DNA from: Simiduia sp. 21SJ11W-1
GTDB lineage: Bacteria; Pseudomonadota; Gammaproteobacteria; Pseudomonadales; Cellvibrionaceae
Direction of reading: 5' to 3'
NCBI RefSeq assembly: GCF_024138675.1
Contig: NZ_CP090959.1
Coordinates: 1,457,501 to 1,521,500 of the forward strand
DNA: 64,000 bases
Under the pieces are notes generated by a model. The model searched no databases. It was not told the DNA's origin and saw only the letters and a list, made by a program, of their open reading frames with translations. A program made the position numbers and the translations under genes. Shown here in pieces: positions 21,081 to 29,307 of the stretch (its first letter is position 1; each line of letters starts with the position of its first letter).

Positions 21081-21935
21081 TTAAATTTCTTTAACTGCAG
21101 GGGAGTCTGTTGGCGTTGTGTGGCGCGGGCGTGCTTGCGGCTTGCTGCTGGCAGTGCCTTGTGCGCTTGCTTGCGTTTGCGGGCCAGGTAGATTTTCTAC
21201 GGGTGTTGGATCGGCGGTTTTCGGATTTTCTGAGGTTTTTTGTGCCTGGTCTTGCTTGCGAGGTCTGCCACGCTTTAGTGGGCGTACGCGCTGATTTGCT
21301 ATTTTCTCTATTCGGTCTTTAAATGCATCGCCTCCCAATACCTGCCCCAGTTTGACAGTTTCAGCAATATACTCCAGCAAACGATTATCAAAGGCGTAGC
21401 GGAACAGTTTTCGGTACGCTTGTACTCGTTCGCGTGCTGTTTCGCCAAGCTTGAGGTAAAGGCGATGATCTTTAATGAGCGGGCTTTCTATCAGGGATGT
21501 ATGAAAATTAAAGCTGGACCAAGGGTACTCGCCCGGCTCATTAGCCAGCCCCAAGTACATGGGCTTCAGTTCTACATAGCGGTAGCAGGTGAGCAGGTAG
21601 GCGTCTGAATCTATTAGGCTTGATTTATAGCGCCCGCCCCAGAGTGTGCCCGAGCGGCGGTAACGGTGATTTACGTATTGCACATAACGCCGCCCAAGGG
21701 ACTGCATCATAGACGACAGGCCTTGCTCAATGCGGGGTGTAGCAATGAACTGCACCATGTTAGGTAGCAGCACGTAGGCGTGAATTTCAACACGATATTG
21801 TTCCGCGGCAGCCTGCAGGCTTTGTAAATAAAATTCGTAGTCTTCATCGTCAAAAAAGCACGGCAGATTGTTGTGGCCGGTTTGTACGATGTGCTGCGGA
21901 ATATCTGGAAGGTTAAGCCTTGGAAGTCGAGCCAT
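21081..21935 (-). CDS. REP-associated tyrosine transposase family protein with degenerate HUH motif
   Basis: A 284-residue protein of the Y1-transposase/RAYT family: MARLPRLNLPDIPQHIVQTGHNN start, RRSGTLWGGRYKSSLIDSD, then YLLTCYRYVELKP, all typical. The metal-binding HUH site normally reads PNHVH; here it reads PNMVQ (M60, Q62), so both histidines are gone. Tyrosines in the following helix (Y113, Y118, Y120) remain. The C-terminal tail (about 225-284) is polar and Pro/Thr-rich and starts with an AT-hook-like KRGRPRKQ. Family members cut REP sequences as single strands; this one is probably not catalytic. An inverted-repeat element lies just downstream (20405-20769). Confidence 0.85.
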   Translation of the reverse strand: MARLPRLNLPDIPQHIVQTGHNNLPCFFDDEDYEFYLQSLQAAAEQYRVEIHAYVLLPNMVQFIATPRIEQGLSSMMQSLGRRYVQYVNHRYRRSGTLWGGRYKSSLIDSDAYLLTCYRYVELKPMYLGLANEPGEYPWSSFNFHTSLIESPLIKDHRLYLKLGETARERVQAYRKLFRYAFDNRLLEYIAETVKLGQVLGGDAFKDRIEKIANQRVRPLKRGRPRKQDQAQKTSENPKTADPTPVENLPGPQTQASAQGTASSKPQARPRHTTPTDSPAVKEI

Positions 21936-22205
21936 GGCAGGCGGTTGTCCCTAAGTAAATTCACGTCCTTTGAATAGCATCCCCAGTGGGGTGGCTATTA
22001 TCGCAAAGTCGTTATGGCAATTTCAAACAAATGCGCTGGCTTTTAGTGGTTCTAGCGTACAAGTTAAGGCGCAATAAAAGTAATGATCATAAAGAGGTTT
22101 GAGCCTAGGGCCGCTTTTGCTTCTTTTTTCCAAGATTATTGGGCTAGAATGCCTGCGCTTCATGCTCTCTGGTGGAGGGAGCTGTCAACACAGTGGATTG
22201 GTGTG

Positions 22206-23075
22206 ATGAAACCAGCGGAGTTGATTCGCCTAGCAATTAATGGGCGAACAGACATAGGGCAAGTACGCAACGAAAATGAAGACCACATTGGCTGGTATAG
22301 CCACCCGAGTTTGCCGTTCGGGTTTGTGGTAATTGCTGATGGTATGGGCGGCTACACCGGTGGTTCGCAGGCCAGCCAGCTTGCTGTACGTCGTGTAACT
22401 GATTGCCTTGAGGCCACGCCGAGCGCTACGTTTACCTCTTGCACACCTGATCAGCAGCTGCTCATGATGCACGCCAATATTATGGCTGCACTAAATGCTG
22501 CAAATACCGATATTCTCAATGCCAAAGTGGCAAACCCACAGCTTGCCAACATGGGTAGTACCATCGTGCTTGCGGTGGTGTGGCAAGATCAGGTAACGGT
22601 CGCGCATTTAGGTGATTCGCGCGCCTATTTGTGGAATCGCGAGGGGCTGGTGCAGCTCACACGCGATCACAGTTTGGTGCAAGAGATGATCGATAACGGC
22701 TCGCTTACAGAATCGCAGGCGCGCAGTAGCAGGGTGCGCAACCATATTACCCGCGCATTGGGTGTCACGGATTTTATCGAGCCAAGCATTGAAACCTATG
22801 CGCTTACGCAAAATACCTTGTTGATGTTGTGCAGTGATGGCCTTACCGAATACATGGATCATGATGAGCTTGAGTTCGTGTTGTCTACCCACAGGCCGGC
22901 ACTTGAATGCTGTTACCGTTTTATTTCTGAGGCGAACGATTCAGGCGGCAAAGACAATATCAGTGTGGGCATTATTGAGTACACGGTATTGGCGGATGAG
23001 GCTGAACAGCCACAAGCCCGGCCGGCGGTATTTCAAGAGGAAGAAGACGTTACTGTACGCAAGGTAACGCATTAA
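22206..23075 (+). CDS. PP2C-type serine/threonine protein phosphatase
   Basis: From ATG 22206 the product has 289 residues and begins MKPAELIRLAINGRTDIGQVRNENED, the usual PP2C opening with its metal-binding Glu/Asp. Other motifs are VVIADGMGGYTGG, VAHLGDSRAYLW, LMLCSDGLTEY and GGKDNISVGIIEY, so all metal-ligand Asp residues are present. A longer frame from 22083 exists, but its extra 41 residues lack family similarity and include a TAGAAT -10-like hexamer at 22145. The start remains slightly uncertain, since GGAGGG (22174) is 26 bases upstream. It is soluble and would reverse Ser/Thr kinase action; the kinase at 11844 is a possible partner. Confidence 0.92.
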   Translation: MKPAELIRLAINGRTDIGQVRNENEDHIGWYSHPSLPFGFVVIADGMGGYTGGSQASQLAVRRVTDCLEATPSATFTSCTPDQQLLMMHANIMAALNAANTDILNAKVANPQLANMGSTIVLAVVWQDQVTVAHLGDSRAYLWNREGLVQLTRDHSLVQEMIDNGSLTESQARSSRVRNHITRALGVTDFIEPSIETYALTQNTLLMLCSDGLTEYMDHDELEFVLSTHRPALECCYRFISEANDSGGKDNISVGIIEYTVLADEAEQPQARPAVFQEEEDVTVRKVTH

Positions 23076-23251
23076 ATTGTAAACGCTGGAGTACCAACAG
23101 CGGGCGCCAGCTTTTCACGGTGCAAGATATTGTTGACGTCTAGCCAGACTTATTAGAGAGCTGCGTGTAGCAGGTAGCGGTAAGCTTGCAAGCAATTAAA
23201 AATGTTTGCTGCGCAACATATATCACTTGGCGTCTAGAATTAAGCGCGAAT

Positions 23252-23284
23252 AAAAACGCCGCACAGTGTGCGGCGTTTTTTTAT
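23252..23284. terminator. bidirectional rho-independent terminator
   Basis: AAAAACGCCGCACAGTGTGCGG followed by CGTTTTTTT in two arms: stem ACGCCGCACA/TGTGCGGCGT. It lies between the convergent PP2C and acylase genes and overlaps the acylase stop codon. Confidence 0.92.
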
Positions 23285-25635
23285 TTGAGCGGTGTCAAGT
23301 TAAGTGTATGTGCCGTTGCGCCTTTTAACCAAGGCGAAAGCCGCCCTTCACTCCAGTCGCTATGGCCCTTGCTGAAAAACTCAGAAAGCGGGTGTGCAGA
23401 TTGGCCTGTGGCCATGTGGAAAAATGCTTGGTCTTCACGCCCGGGGGAAACAGCAAAGCGCTCGCTTGCGCCGTGCGTGGGTGTCTGCACTCTGGGCATG
23501 TGGGTATCGCCCGCCAGGGGTTCGTGAGGCATAGACATCCACCAATCAATGGGGGCAACAAAGCGCGCGAGCGGGTGCTGGATTTTTACGCGATTAGCTT
23601 CGCCCCAGGTGTCGTTGGCCAGGGTGTTATCTTTGTATAGTGGCTCAATAACCGCATTGAGCGCGCGTCGTTCGAGTGCTTGCCAGCTTGAAAAATCCGG
23701 GTTCAACAAGTGCGCGGGCTTCTCGGTAATGAGCGCCCAGGCGGGGTATTCGATTTGCCGGTTGGCTTTGGCCAGATCAAAAGCCGGGTCAATTTGTTGC
23801 ATGTAGGTAATCAGCGGCGCACTCAGGTACTCAATGACTTTCAATCGCCAGGCGCGTACCAATCGGTAGCCAACGGAATCTACCGAGGCGCGCGCCCCCC
23901 AGTTCTCCAAGTGCGCTTGCGCTTCCTTTAAGGCAGGCGGTAAATCGCCCGCTTGCTCTAGATGCGCGAGTAACAGGTTGCGCCAGGGGGTAAGAAATAT
24001 TGCTCTGTCGTCTAGCTGAATGTCTAAAAAATCCTGTTCTGAAAATGTGTCTTTAGCGAACAGGCCATCGCGAATTTGTTGTTGGCGAGCTCCCAGTGCA
24101 TAGGCGGAGTCGCCCATGATTTCAAAGGCCTCACCAGAGAGGGTACGCGCGTTGGCCGTCCAGAGCCTGTGGTGTTGCGGGGCCAAAAGTTTCGGGTGCT
24201 CGTTGCCCTCACGCACGCCCTGCCAAGATTTGTCGCCGGTATGCCAATACTCCGGCAGCTTGCCATCGGTGCCGATGCGTTTGGGAAAGGGGCCGGCTAC
24301 CGTCCAGCCGATGGTGCCCTCTGCATCTGCCAGCACCAAATTCTGGTGGGGCATACCCAACTGCGGGCCCAAGTTAATCGCCTGTGCTACGTCATCCAGC
24401 TCCTCAAGCATTCCCGGGCCCATGTTGGCCCCGCTTGGGTCGTGGGCAGTCCACCGGTAGGCCAATTGCCGGCCTTTGGCATCGGTGGCGATTACCGGCC
24501 CCCAGCGCGTGGTGCGCACGGTGTGCTGCACGGGTGCCTCGCCTTTGATGTGAATCAGCTCCTGGCTTTCTTCGAAGGCGGCCCAGCCCTCAGCGGTTTT
24601 GTAGTGGGTATTATCCGCATCGGTTTCGAGCAGCACTATGTCAGACCAGTCGCCTTGGGTGTTGGTAAACCCCCAGGCCAGCTTGCCGTTGGAGCCCGCT
24701 ACCATAATTGGCGTGCCAGGCAGGGTGGCGCCGCTAACCAGCCGGCCGGTATTTGGGTTCTGCCATTGGGCGCGATACCAAATGTTGGGCACGCGAATAG
24801 CCAGATGCATGTCGTCGGCTACCATGGCGCCGCCGTGGGGGGTAAGTGCGCCAGATACTGCCCAGTTGTTACTGCCCACAACCACGTCTTCACTGACCAT
24901 GGGTTGGTAAACCAGTGGGGTGTGAGCGTCTAGCAATTGCGCCCAGCCGGTGCCGGGTATGGGTGTGCTGGCCAGTGGCTCCCCCATAAGGGGGGCATCC
25001 CACCGGCCACCTTGTTGGGCAAAAAATGCGTAGAGATCGGCGGGTAAATGTTCAGCCATTAAGCCTCGCGTGCGCTCGAACCAGCCTTCGTTATCTTGCA
25101 GTACGAGAATCATGCTAAACACTGTGAGCAGGCTGTCTTCCGGGCGCCAGGGGGCAGGCTCTTCACCCAGCAGGGTGTATTCAAAAGGCACGGCTCTGAG
25201 TGCATTTAGGCCTTGGTTCACGCCGTTACTGTAGGCATTTAATAGTTCGGTGGCATCAGGTTCCAGGTGGGAAAGGTTGCGCTGGGCGCGTTTGCGAAAT
25301 TGATGCAAGCGTATTTTTTTATCATGCTCAAGGGCCGCTTCGCCGAACAGCTCGGAAAGTTCTCCCGCGGCATTGCGGCGCTGTAAATCCATTTGAAAAA
25401 ATCTATCTTGCGCGTGCGCAAAGCCCAGCCCGAAGGCGATGTCGCTGCGGCCTTTTCCCTGTACCTGCAATATGCCTTGGGCGTCTCGTTCAAGCACTAC
25501 CGGATTGGCAATGTGATGCACGGCAAGGTCGCCATCAAGCGTGGGCAAACTTTGTTTGAGTAACACATAGATGCCGCAAAGCGCGATGACAATCAACGCA
25601 CACAGGCCAGAAAAAATACGCACGGTCAGTTTCAT
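23281..25635 (-). CDS. penicillin acylase family protein (Ntn-hydrolase)
   Basis: 784 residues. An N-terminal hydrophobic helix (about 5-26) is a signal or anchor for export. The alpha part includes LGFAHAQDRFFQMDLQRRNAAGELSELFG. The nucleophile is S255 in VVVGSNNWAVSG; self-cleavage before this Ser would give alpha and beta chains. The C-terminal half carries WGPV, DRAIFLTPWR and HGASERFAV blocks typical of the family. Members hydrolyse amide bonds of penicillins, acyl-homoserine lactones or other N-acyl compounds; the substrate cannot be told here. It stands alone between a terminator and the nag genes. Confidence 0.92.
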   Translation of the reverse strand: MKLTVRIFSGLCALIVIALCGIYVLLKQSLPTLDGDLAVHHIANPVVLERDAQGILQVQGKGRSDIAFGLGFAHAQDRFFQMDLQRRNAAGELSELFGEAALEHDKKIRLHQFRKRAQRNLSHLEPDATELLNAYSNGVNQGLNALRAVPFEYTLLGEEPAPWRPEDSLLTVFSMILVLQDNEGWFERTRGLMAEHLPADLYAFFAQQGGRWDAPLMGEPLASTPIPGTGWAQLLDAHTPLVYQPMVSEDVVVGSNNWAVSGALTPHGGAMVADDMHLAIRVPNIWYRAQWQNPNTGRLVSGATLPGTPIMVAGSNGKLAWGFTNTQGDWSDIVLLETDADNTHYKTAEGWAAFEESQELIHIKGEAPVQHTVRTTRWGPVIATDAKGRQLAYRWTAHDPSGANMGPGMLEELDDVAQAINLGPQLGMPHQNLVLADAEGTIGWTVAGPFPKRIGTDGKLPEYWHTGDKSWQGVREGNEHPKLLAPQHHRLWTANARTLSGEAFEIMGDSAYALGARQQQIRDGLFAKDTFSEQDFLDIQLDDRAIFLTPWRNLLLAHLEQAGDLPPALKEAQAHLENWGARASVDSVGYRLVRAWRLKVIEYLSAPLITYMQQIDPAFDLAKANRQIEYPAWALITEKPAHLLNPDFSSWQALERRALNAVIEPLYKDNTLANDTWGEANRVKIQHPLARFVAPIDWWMSMPHEPLAGDTHMPRVQTPTHGASERFAVSPGREDQAFFHMATGQSAHPLSEFFSKGHSDWSEGRLSPWLKGATAHTLNLTPLK

Positions 25636-25718
25636 AGGGTCCCCTTTTTGGGCTCTATCCTAGCAGCGTCAGGGGCTTTACGGGCGGGAAAGTGTGACTA
25701 GGGATTCATGTGCGGGTT

Positions 25719-25755
25719 AAGCCCCGTTTACGCATCGCTTGCGTGCCCGGGGCTT
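25719..25755. terminator. strong hairpin after nagA
   Basis: AAGCCCCG pairs with CGGGGCTT, with an inner ACGCA/TGCGT stem. The T-rich side (TGTTTTGC) is on the plus strand, while nagA ends on the minus strand, so as a nagA terminator it lacks a good U tract. Confidence 0.4.
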
Positions 25756-25767
25756 GTTTTGCTAGAG

Positions 25768-26913
25768 CTAGTAGCGCTTGGCTGCGCCTGCAATCCAGCT
25801 GTAGTGCAAGGTAAAGTTATCATCAATGGCGATCATATCTGCTTGGTAGCCGGGTGCTAACCTGCCAAGTTTGTGATCAAGGCGCAACATGCTGGCGGGG
25901 TAGAGGCTGGCCATGCGCAGGGCTTCATCAAGCGGCAAGCCCACTAATTGGTGGGTGTTTTTTACAGCGCTTAGCATATCCAGGTCTGAGCCCGCTAAGG
26001 TGCCGCTTGCCGTGGCACAGCGGCCGTCTACAGCTTCAATGCGCTCGCCATTTAGCACAAAGCTTTTTTCTGCCGCACCTACTGTGGGCATGGCATCAGA
26101 TACCAATACCATTTTGCCTTTGGGTTTCGCAGCAATGGCAGCTTTGAGGGTGGCGGGGTGTACGTGATAGTTGTCAACGATCAGGCCGCACCAGCTTTCT
26201 GCATCTTCAAGTGCAGCGCCCACTACACCGGGTTCGCGGCTGCTCATGGGTGTCATGGCGTTAAACAGGTGAGTGAAGGCGCGCAGGCCGTGCTGCAGTG
26301 CCACTTTAATCTGTTCATAGTTAGCGGCGGTATGGCCTGCGGCTACTATCACGCCTGCATCAGCCAGGCGCTGGATCATCTCGGGCGTGGTGCACTCAGG
26401 TGCCAAGGTGACGTAGGTAACACCTTCCGGCAGCGAGGTTAACAGTGCCAGTGCTTCTTCATCGAGTGTTTTGAACTTGTCTGCATTGTGCACACCCTTG
26501 CGCACTTCATTAAGAAACGGGCCTTCAAGGTGAACGCCCAGCACGCCAGGCGCTTTCGCTTTGATGGCTTGCTCAACCGCGCGCAAGGTTTCGCTCACGG
26601 TGGTTAAATCATCACTGATTAAAGTAGGTAAAAAAGAGGTGGTGCCCAACTTGCGGTGGGCATCACCTATGGTGCAAATCGTTTCAACGCTGGGGGCATC
26701 GTTCAGCAAAGCGCCGCCGCCGCCGTTGACCTGGGTATCAATCAGGCCCGGCACTAAGCGCAAGCCTTGTAAATCTACCTGCTCATAATCTTGCAGGTTA
26801 ATCTCAGACAATGGGGCCACGCGTTCAATGGTATCGCCAGTAAAAATCACGGCGCGATCGGTATACCAGTGTTGGCCATCAAAAATGCGTGCGTTAATCA
26901 GGGCCGTTGCCAT
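25768..26913 (-). CDS. nagA: N-acetylglucosamine-6-phosphate deacetylase
   Basis: 381 residues of the amidohydrolase fold. Markers are VPGLIDTQVNGGGGALLND, the metal-ligand Glu in GVHLEGPFLNE, His in VIVAAGHTAANYEQ and THLFNAMTPMSSREPG, and the catalytic Asp in MVLVSDAMPTVG. It removes acetate from GlcNAc-6-P, giving glucosamine-6-P for NagB. Its ATG overlaps the nagB stop codon by one base (TAATG), so translation is coupled. Expression is expected from the operator-controlled promoter upstream of nagB. Confidence 0.97.
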   Translation of the reverse strand: MATALINARIFDGQHWYTDRAVIFTGDTIERVAPLSEINLQDYEQVDLQGLRLVPGLIDTQVNGGGGALLNDAPSVETICTIGDAHRKLGTTSFLPTLISDDLTTVSETLRAVEQAIKAKAPGVLGVHLEGPFLNEVRKGVHNADKFKTLDEEALALLTSLPEGVTYVTLAPECTTPEMIQRLADAGVIVAAGHTAANYEQIKVALQHGLRAFTHLFNAMTPMSSREPGVVGAALEDAESWCGLIVDNYHVHPATLKAAIAAKPKGKMVLVSDAMPTVGAAEKSFVLNGERIEAVDGRCATASGTLAGSDLDMLSAVKNTHQLVGLPLDEALRMASLYPASMLRLDHKLGRLAPGYQADMIAIDDNFTLHYSWIAGAAKRY

Positions 26914-27959
26914 TACAGAGTCTCCGTAACCTTGCGCAAGTGCGGTGGTTCATCGGGATTGTAACCGCGCGCAACCGATAAGGCGTTGGCCATTTTGTAA
27001 AAACTTTGTACCGCCAGTAGCGGTGCCAGCGCTGGGTGGCTACCAGCTACCACGGGCAAGCCGCCGGTGGCTTTTTCACTGGCCACCATCACTTTTGCGT
27101 CACGGGCTTTGAAATCTGCAACCAGTTCATCAAAGCCTGCGCTGGTTTCGTCTTGCTGGGCCAGCATCAGTACCGGGAAGCCCGCTTTTACAATAGCCAT
27201 GGGCCCGTGTTTTACTTCGGCCGCGCTAAAGGCCTCGGCATGCAGGCCGCAGGTTTCTTTAAATTTGAGAGCAGCCTCCTGTGCTACGCCAAAGCCCAGG
27301 CCACGGCCAATCACAAAGAGGTTGTTGGCATCGGCCAGCTGTTCAACGGCGGCAGACCAATCGCACTGCCAAGCCTGTTCTAACTGTGCTGGCAATTGGT
27401 GGTAGGCAGCTTTAAGTACCTCATCACCGCTCCACTCGCTCACTAAGTGGAGCACCGCGCTTAAGGTGGCAATATAAGATTTTGTGGCGGCAACGCTCTT
27501 TTCTTCACCCGCGCGCAGGGGAATTACCAAATCCGCAAGCTCTGCCAGTGGCGAGTCTTCTACGTTTACCAACGCCAGAGTAAGGGCGCCGGCTGCTTTC
27601 GCTTGTTTCACGCCGGCCAGTAAATCGGGGCTTTTGCCCGATTGGGAGATAGCGATGTACAGCACGCCACCCAGTTTCTGGCTGATCTGATAAACCGAGC
27701 TCACCGAGGGCGATGCCGAAGAGGTGAGTACACCGGTGCGGGTTTCAATCAGGTATTTGGCGTAAGTGGCTGCATGGTCTGAACTGCCACGGGCCATGGT
27801 GGCCACAGCCACGGGGTTAAATTCTTTGATTTTGGCTACGGCTGCGCTGATAAGTGCCTGATTCTCCGCTTGCTGGCGTGCCACCACGCGCGCACTGGAT
27901 GCTGCCTCTTGGTACATCAAGGTTTGTTCTGGCTGGAGTTGCGTAGCTGTAGCTGACAT
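26913..27959 (-). CDS. nagB: glucosamine-6-phosphate deaminase, SIS-domain type (NagB-II)
   Basis: 348 residues with two SIS domains: VAVATMARGSSDHAATYAKYLIE and AISQSGKSPDLLAG, then VIGRGLGFGVAQEAALKFKETCGLHAEAFSAAEVKHGP. This is the isomerising half of glucosamine-fructose-6-P synthase without the glutaminase domain, the form that replaces classical NagB in many marine gammaproteobacteria. It converts GlcN-6-P to fructose-6-P and ammonia. It precedes nagA with a one-base overlap. An operator palindrome lies about 70 bases upstream (28025-28036). Confidence 0.93.
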   Translation of the reverse strand: MSATATQLQPEQTLMYQEAASSARVVARQQAENQALISAAVAKIKEFNPVAVATMARGSSDHAATYAKYLIETRTGVLTSSASPSVSSVYQISQKLGGVLYIAISQSGKSPDLLAGVKQAKAAGALTLALVNVEDSPLAELADLVIPLRAGEEKSVAATKSYIATLSAVLHLVSEWSGDEVLKAAYHQLPAQLEQAWQCDWSAAVEQLADANNLFVIGRGLGFGVAQEAALKFKETCGLHAEAFSAAEVKHGPMAIVKAGFPVLMLAQQDETSAGFDELVADFKARDAKVMVASEKATGGLPVVAGSHPALAPLLAVQSFYKMANALSVARGYNPDEPPHLRKVTETL

Positions 27960-28024
27960 CTGAATTCCCGTTTCGCGAAGTAAATTAATTGCGCTTGGTG
28001 TGCTGTCGCCTCCCAGTCTATGAA

Positions 28025-28036
28025 GACAACGTTGTC
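28025..28036. promoter_or_regulatory. LacI-type operator GACAACGTTGTC upstream of nagBA
   Basis: A perfect 12-bp palindrome, identical to two copies between the regulator and pgi (29239, 29270). It is positioned to control nagBA; the adjacent LacI-family gene is the likely binder. Confidence 0.85.
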
Positions 28037-28086
28037 ATTGTGGCGTGAAAAAATGGGGCTGTAAACCCCCATTTGCGGTATTTGTG

Positions 28087-29115
28087 CTACTTGTTGGCCG
28101 CCGGGCAGCTGGAATCGCGTACCACAAGCTTGGGGTAGAAGCCCTGTGCTGCAGGCTCGCCACTCGATTCGCGGGCCGCGCGAATATCGTTTATCAGCAG
28201 TTTTGCAGCGGTTTGTGCAATGGTGTTGTTGGGCTGCTGGGCGGTGGTGAGCTTCGGCCAGGCCTGGCGGGAAAAAGGTGAATCCTCAAACCCCACGATA
28301 GAAAGCTCCTGCGGTACTGAAACACCTAAAATGCGCGCGGCAAAAAGGGTACCGGCCGCAATTTCATCGTTACAGGCGAAAATGGCACTTGGGCGGGCGT
28401 CTTGGGCCAGCAGTTTTTTAGAGCGCTCAATGCCCGACTCAAAGGCATATTCACCGGGTAATATCAGCGCTTCATCAATGGGGAGGTTGTTCTTTTTCAG
28501 GGCGTCTTTGTAGCCTTCCAGGCGCTCGCCACTTGATGCGTGCTCCATATCGCCGCCCAAAAACGCGATGCGGGTGTGGCCTAGGTCAATAAGGTACTGG
28601 GTGATATCAAACCCCGCCGTGCGGTCATCAATAAATACACAGGGCGACAGCTTATCGGGCGCGTGTTGGCCCGATAAAATACGCACGAAACGTACTTTTT
28701 TCTGTTTCAGAGCCTCTATCATTTCAGGGGTTTCAGACAGCGGCGGGGTAAGTACCAGGCCGCCAACCCGTGAGCGATCAAGCATTTCATTCAGCTCATC
28801 AAGAATATCGGGTGCTTTCGCGTCACAGGGGTGAATCACCAGTTCGTAACCCTCTTCGCGGCAGGCCTGTAAAATGCCTTTTTGCATTTCAATGACGTAG
28901 TTGCTGTTGGGGTTGTCGTAAATAAAGCCGATAGAGGAGGCCGCGCCGCGCATCAGCCGCGCACCCAAGTTGGGCTGGTAATTTAATTCCTTGACGGCGG
29001 CCCACACCTTGTCTTGCAGTTCCTGGCCTACGCTCGGTTCACGGTTGATCACCCGTGAAACGGTTTTGAATGAAACTCCAGCCAGTTTGGCCACATCCTT
29101 GATGGTTGCCTTCAT
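28087..29115 (-). CDS. nagR: LacI-family regulator of N-acetylglucosamine use
   Basis: 342 residues. The N-terminal HTH reads TIKDVAKLAGVSFKTVSRVINREPSV, with hinge helix about 47-58, followed by a periplasmic-binding-protein-like effector domain (IGFIYDNPNSNYVIEMQKGIL, VFIDDRTAGFDITQYLIDLGHTRIAFLGG, AIFACNDEIAAGTL, LSIVGFEDSPFS). It lies between nagBA and pgi and next to three identical palindromes. It is inferred to repress these genes, with GlcN-6-P or GlcNAc-6-P as inducer as known for NagR in related bacteria. It is paralogous to the LacI protein at 44137. The name is by context. Confidence 0.85.
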   Translation of the reverse strand: MKATIKDVAKLAGVSFKTVSRVINREPSVGQELQDKVWAAVKELNYQPNLGARLMRGAASSIGFIYDNPNSNYVIEMQKGILQACREEGYELVIHPCDAKAPDILDELNEMLDRSRVGGLVLTPPLSETPEMIEALKQKKVRFVRILSGQHAPDKLSPCVFIDDRTAGFDITQYLIDLGHTRIAFLGGDMEHASSGERLEGYKDALKKNNLPIDEALILPGEYAFESGIERSKKLLAQDARPSAIFACNDEIAAGTLFAARILGVSVPQELSIVGFEDSPFSRQAWPKLTTAQQPNNTIAQTAAKLLINDIRAARESSGEPAAQGFYPKLVVRDSSCPAANK

Positions 29116-29236
29116 GTCTTTGGGTAGACCTTATTTACAGTTGTGACGGACAAGTCGGCAAGGGTAGAGCTTAACGCAAGGCGGGGCAAGGCCGCGCTTA
29201 GTTCCTTGGCGATAAATGCTGGAGCATAAAGCTCTG

Positions 29237-29266
29237 TTGACAACGTTGTCTTTTCTTTGGCATAGT
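29237..29266 (+). promoter_or_regulatory. likely pgi promoter bracketed by operators
   Basis: TTGACA (29237-29242), 18-base spacer, CATAGT (29261-29266). The -35 overlaps the first palindrome and the second palindrome begins just after the -10, a layout expected for a repressed promoter. Confidence 0.55.
29239..29250. promoter_or_regulatory. LacI-type operator GACAACGTTGTC, copy 2
   Basis: Perfect palindrome in the divergent regulator/pgi region, overlapping the -35 of the proposed pgi promoter. Could also serve autoregulation of the regulator gene. Confidence 0.85.
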
Positions 29267-29269
29267 CTA

Positions 29270-29281
29270 GACAACGTTGTC
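29270..29281. promoter_or_regulatory. LacI-type operator GACAACGTTGTC, copy 3
   Basis: Perfect palindrome 31 bases (about three helical turns) after copy 2 and 26 bases before the pgi ATG, near the expected transcription start. Confidence 0.85.
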
Positions 29282-29307
29282 AAAATTGCCATCAAGGGTC
29301 TACCTCT

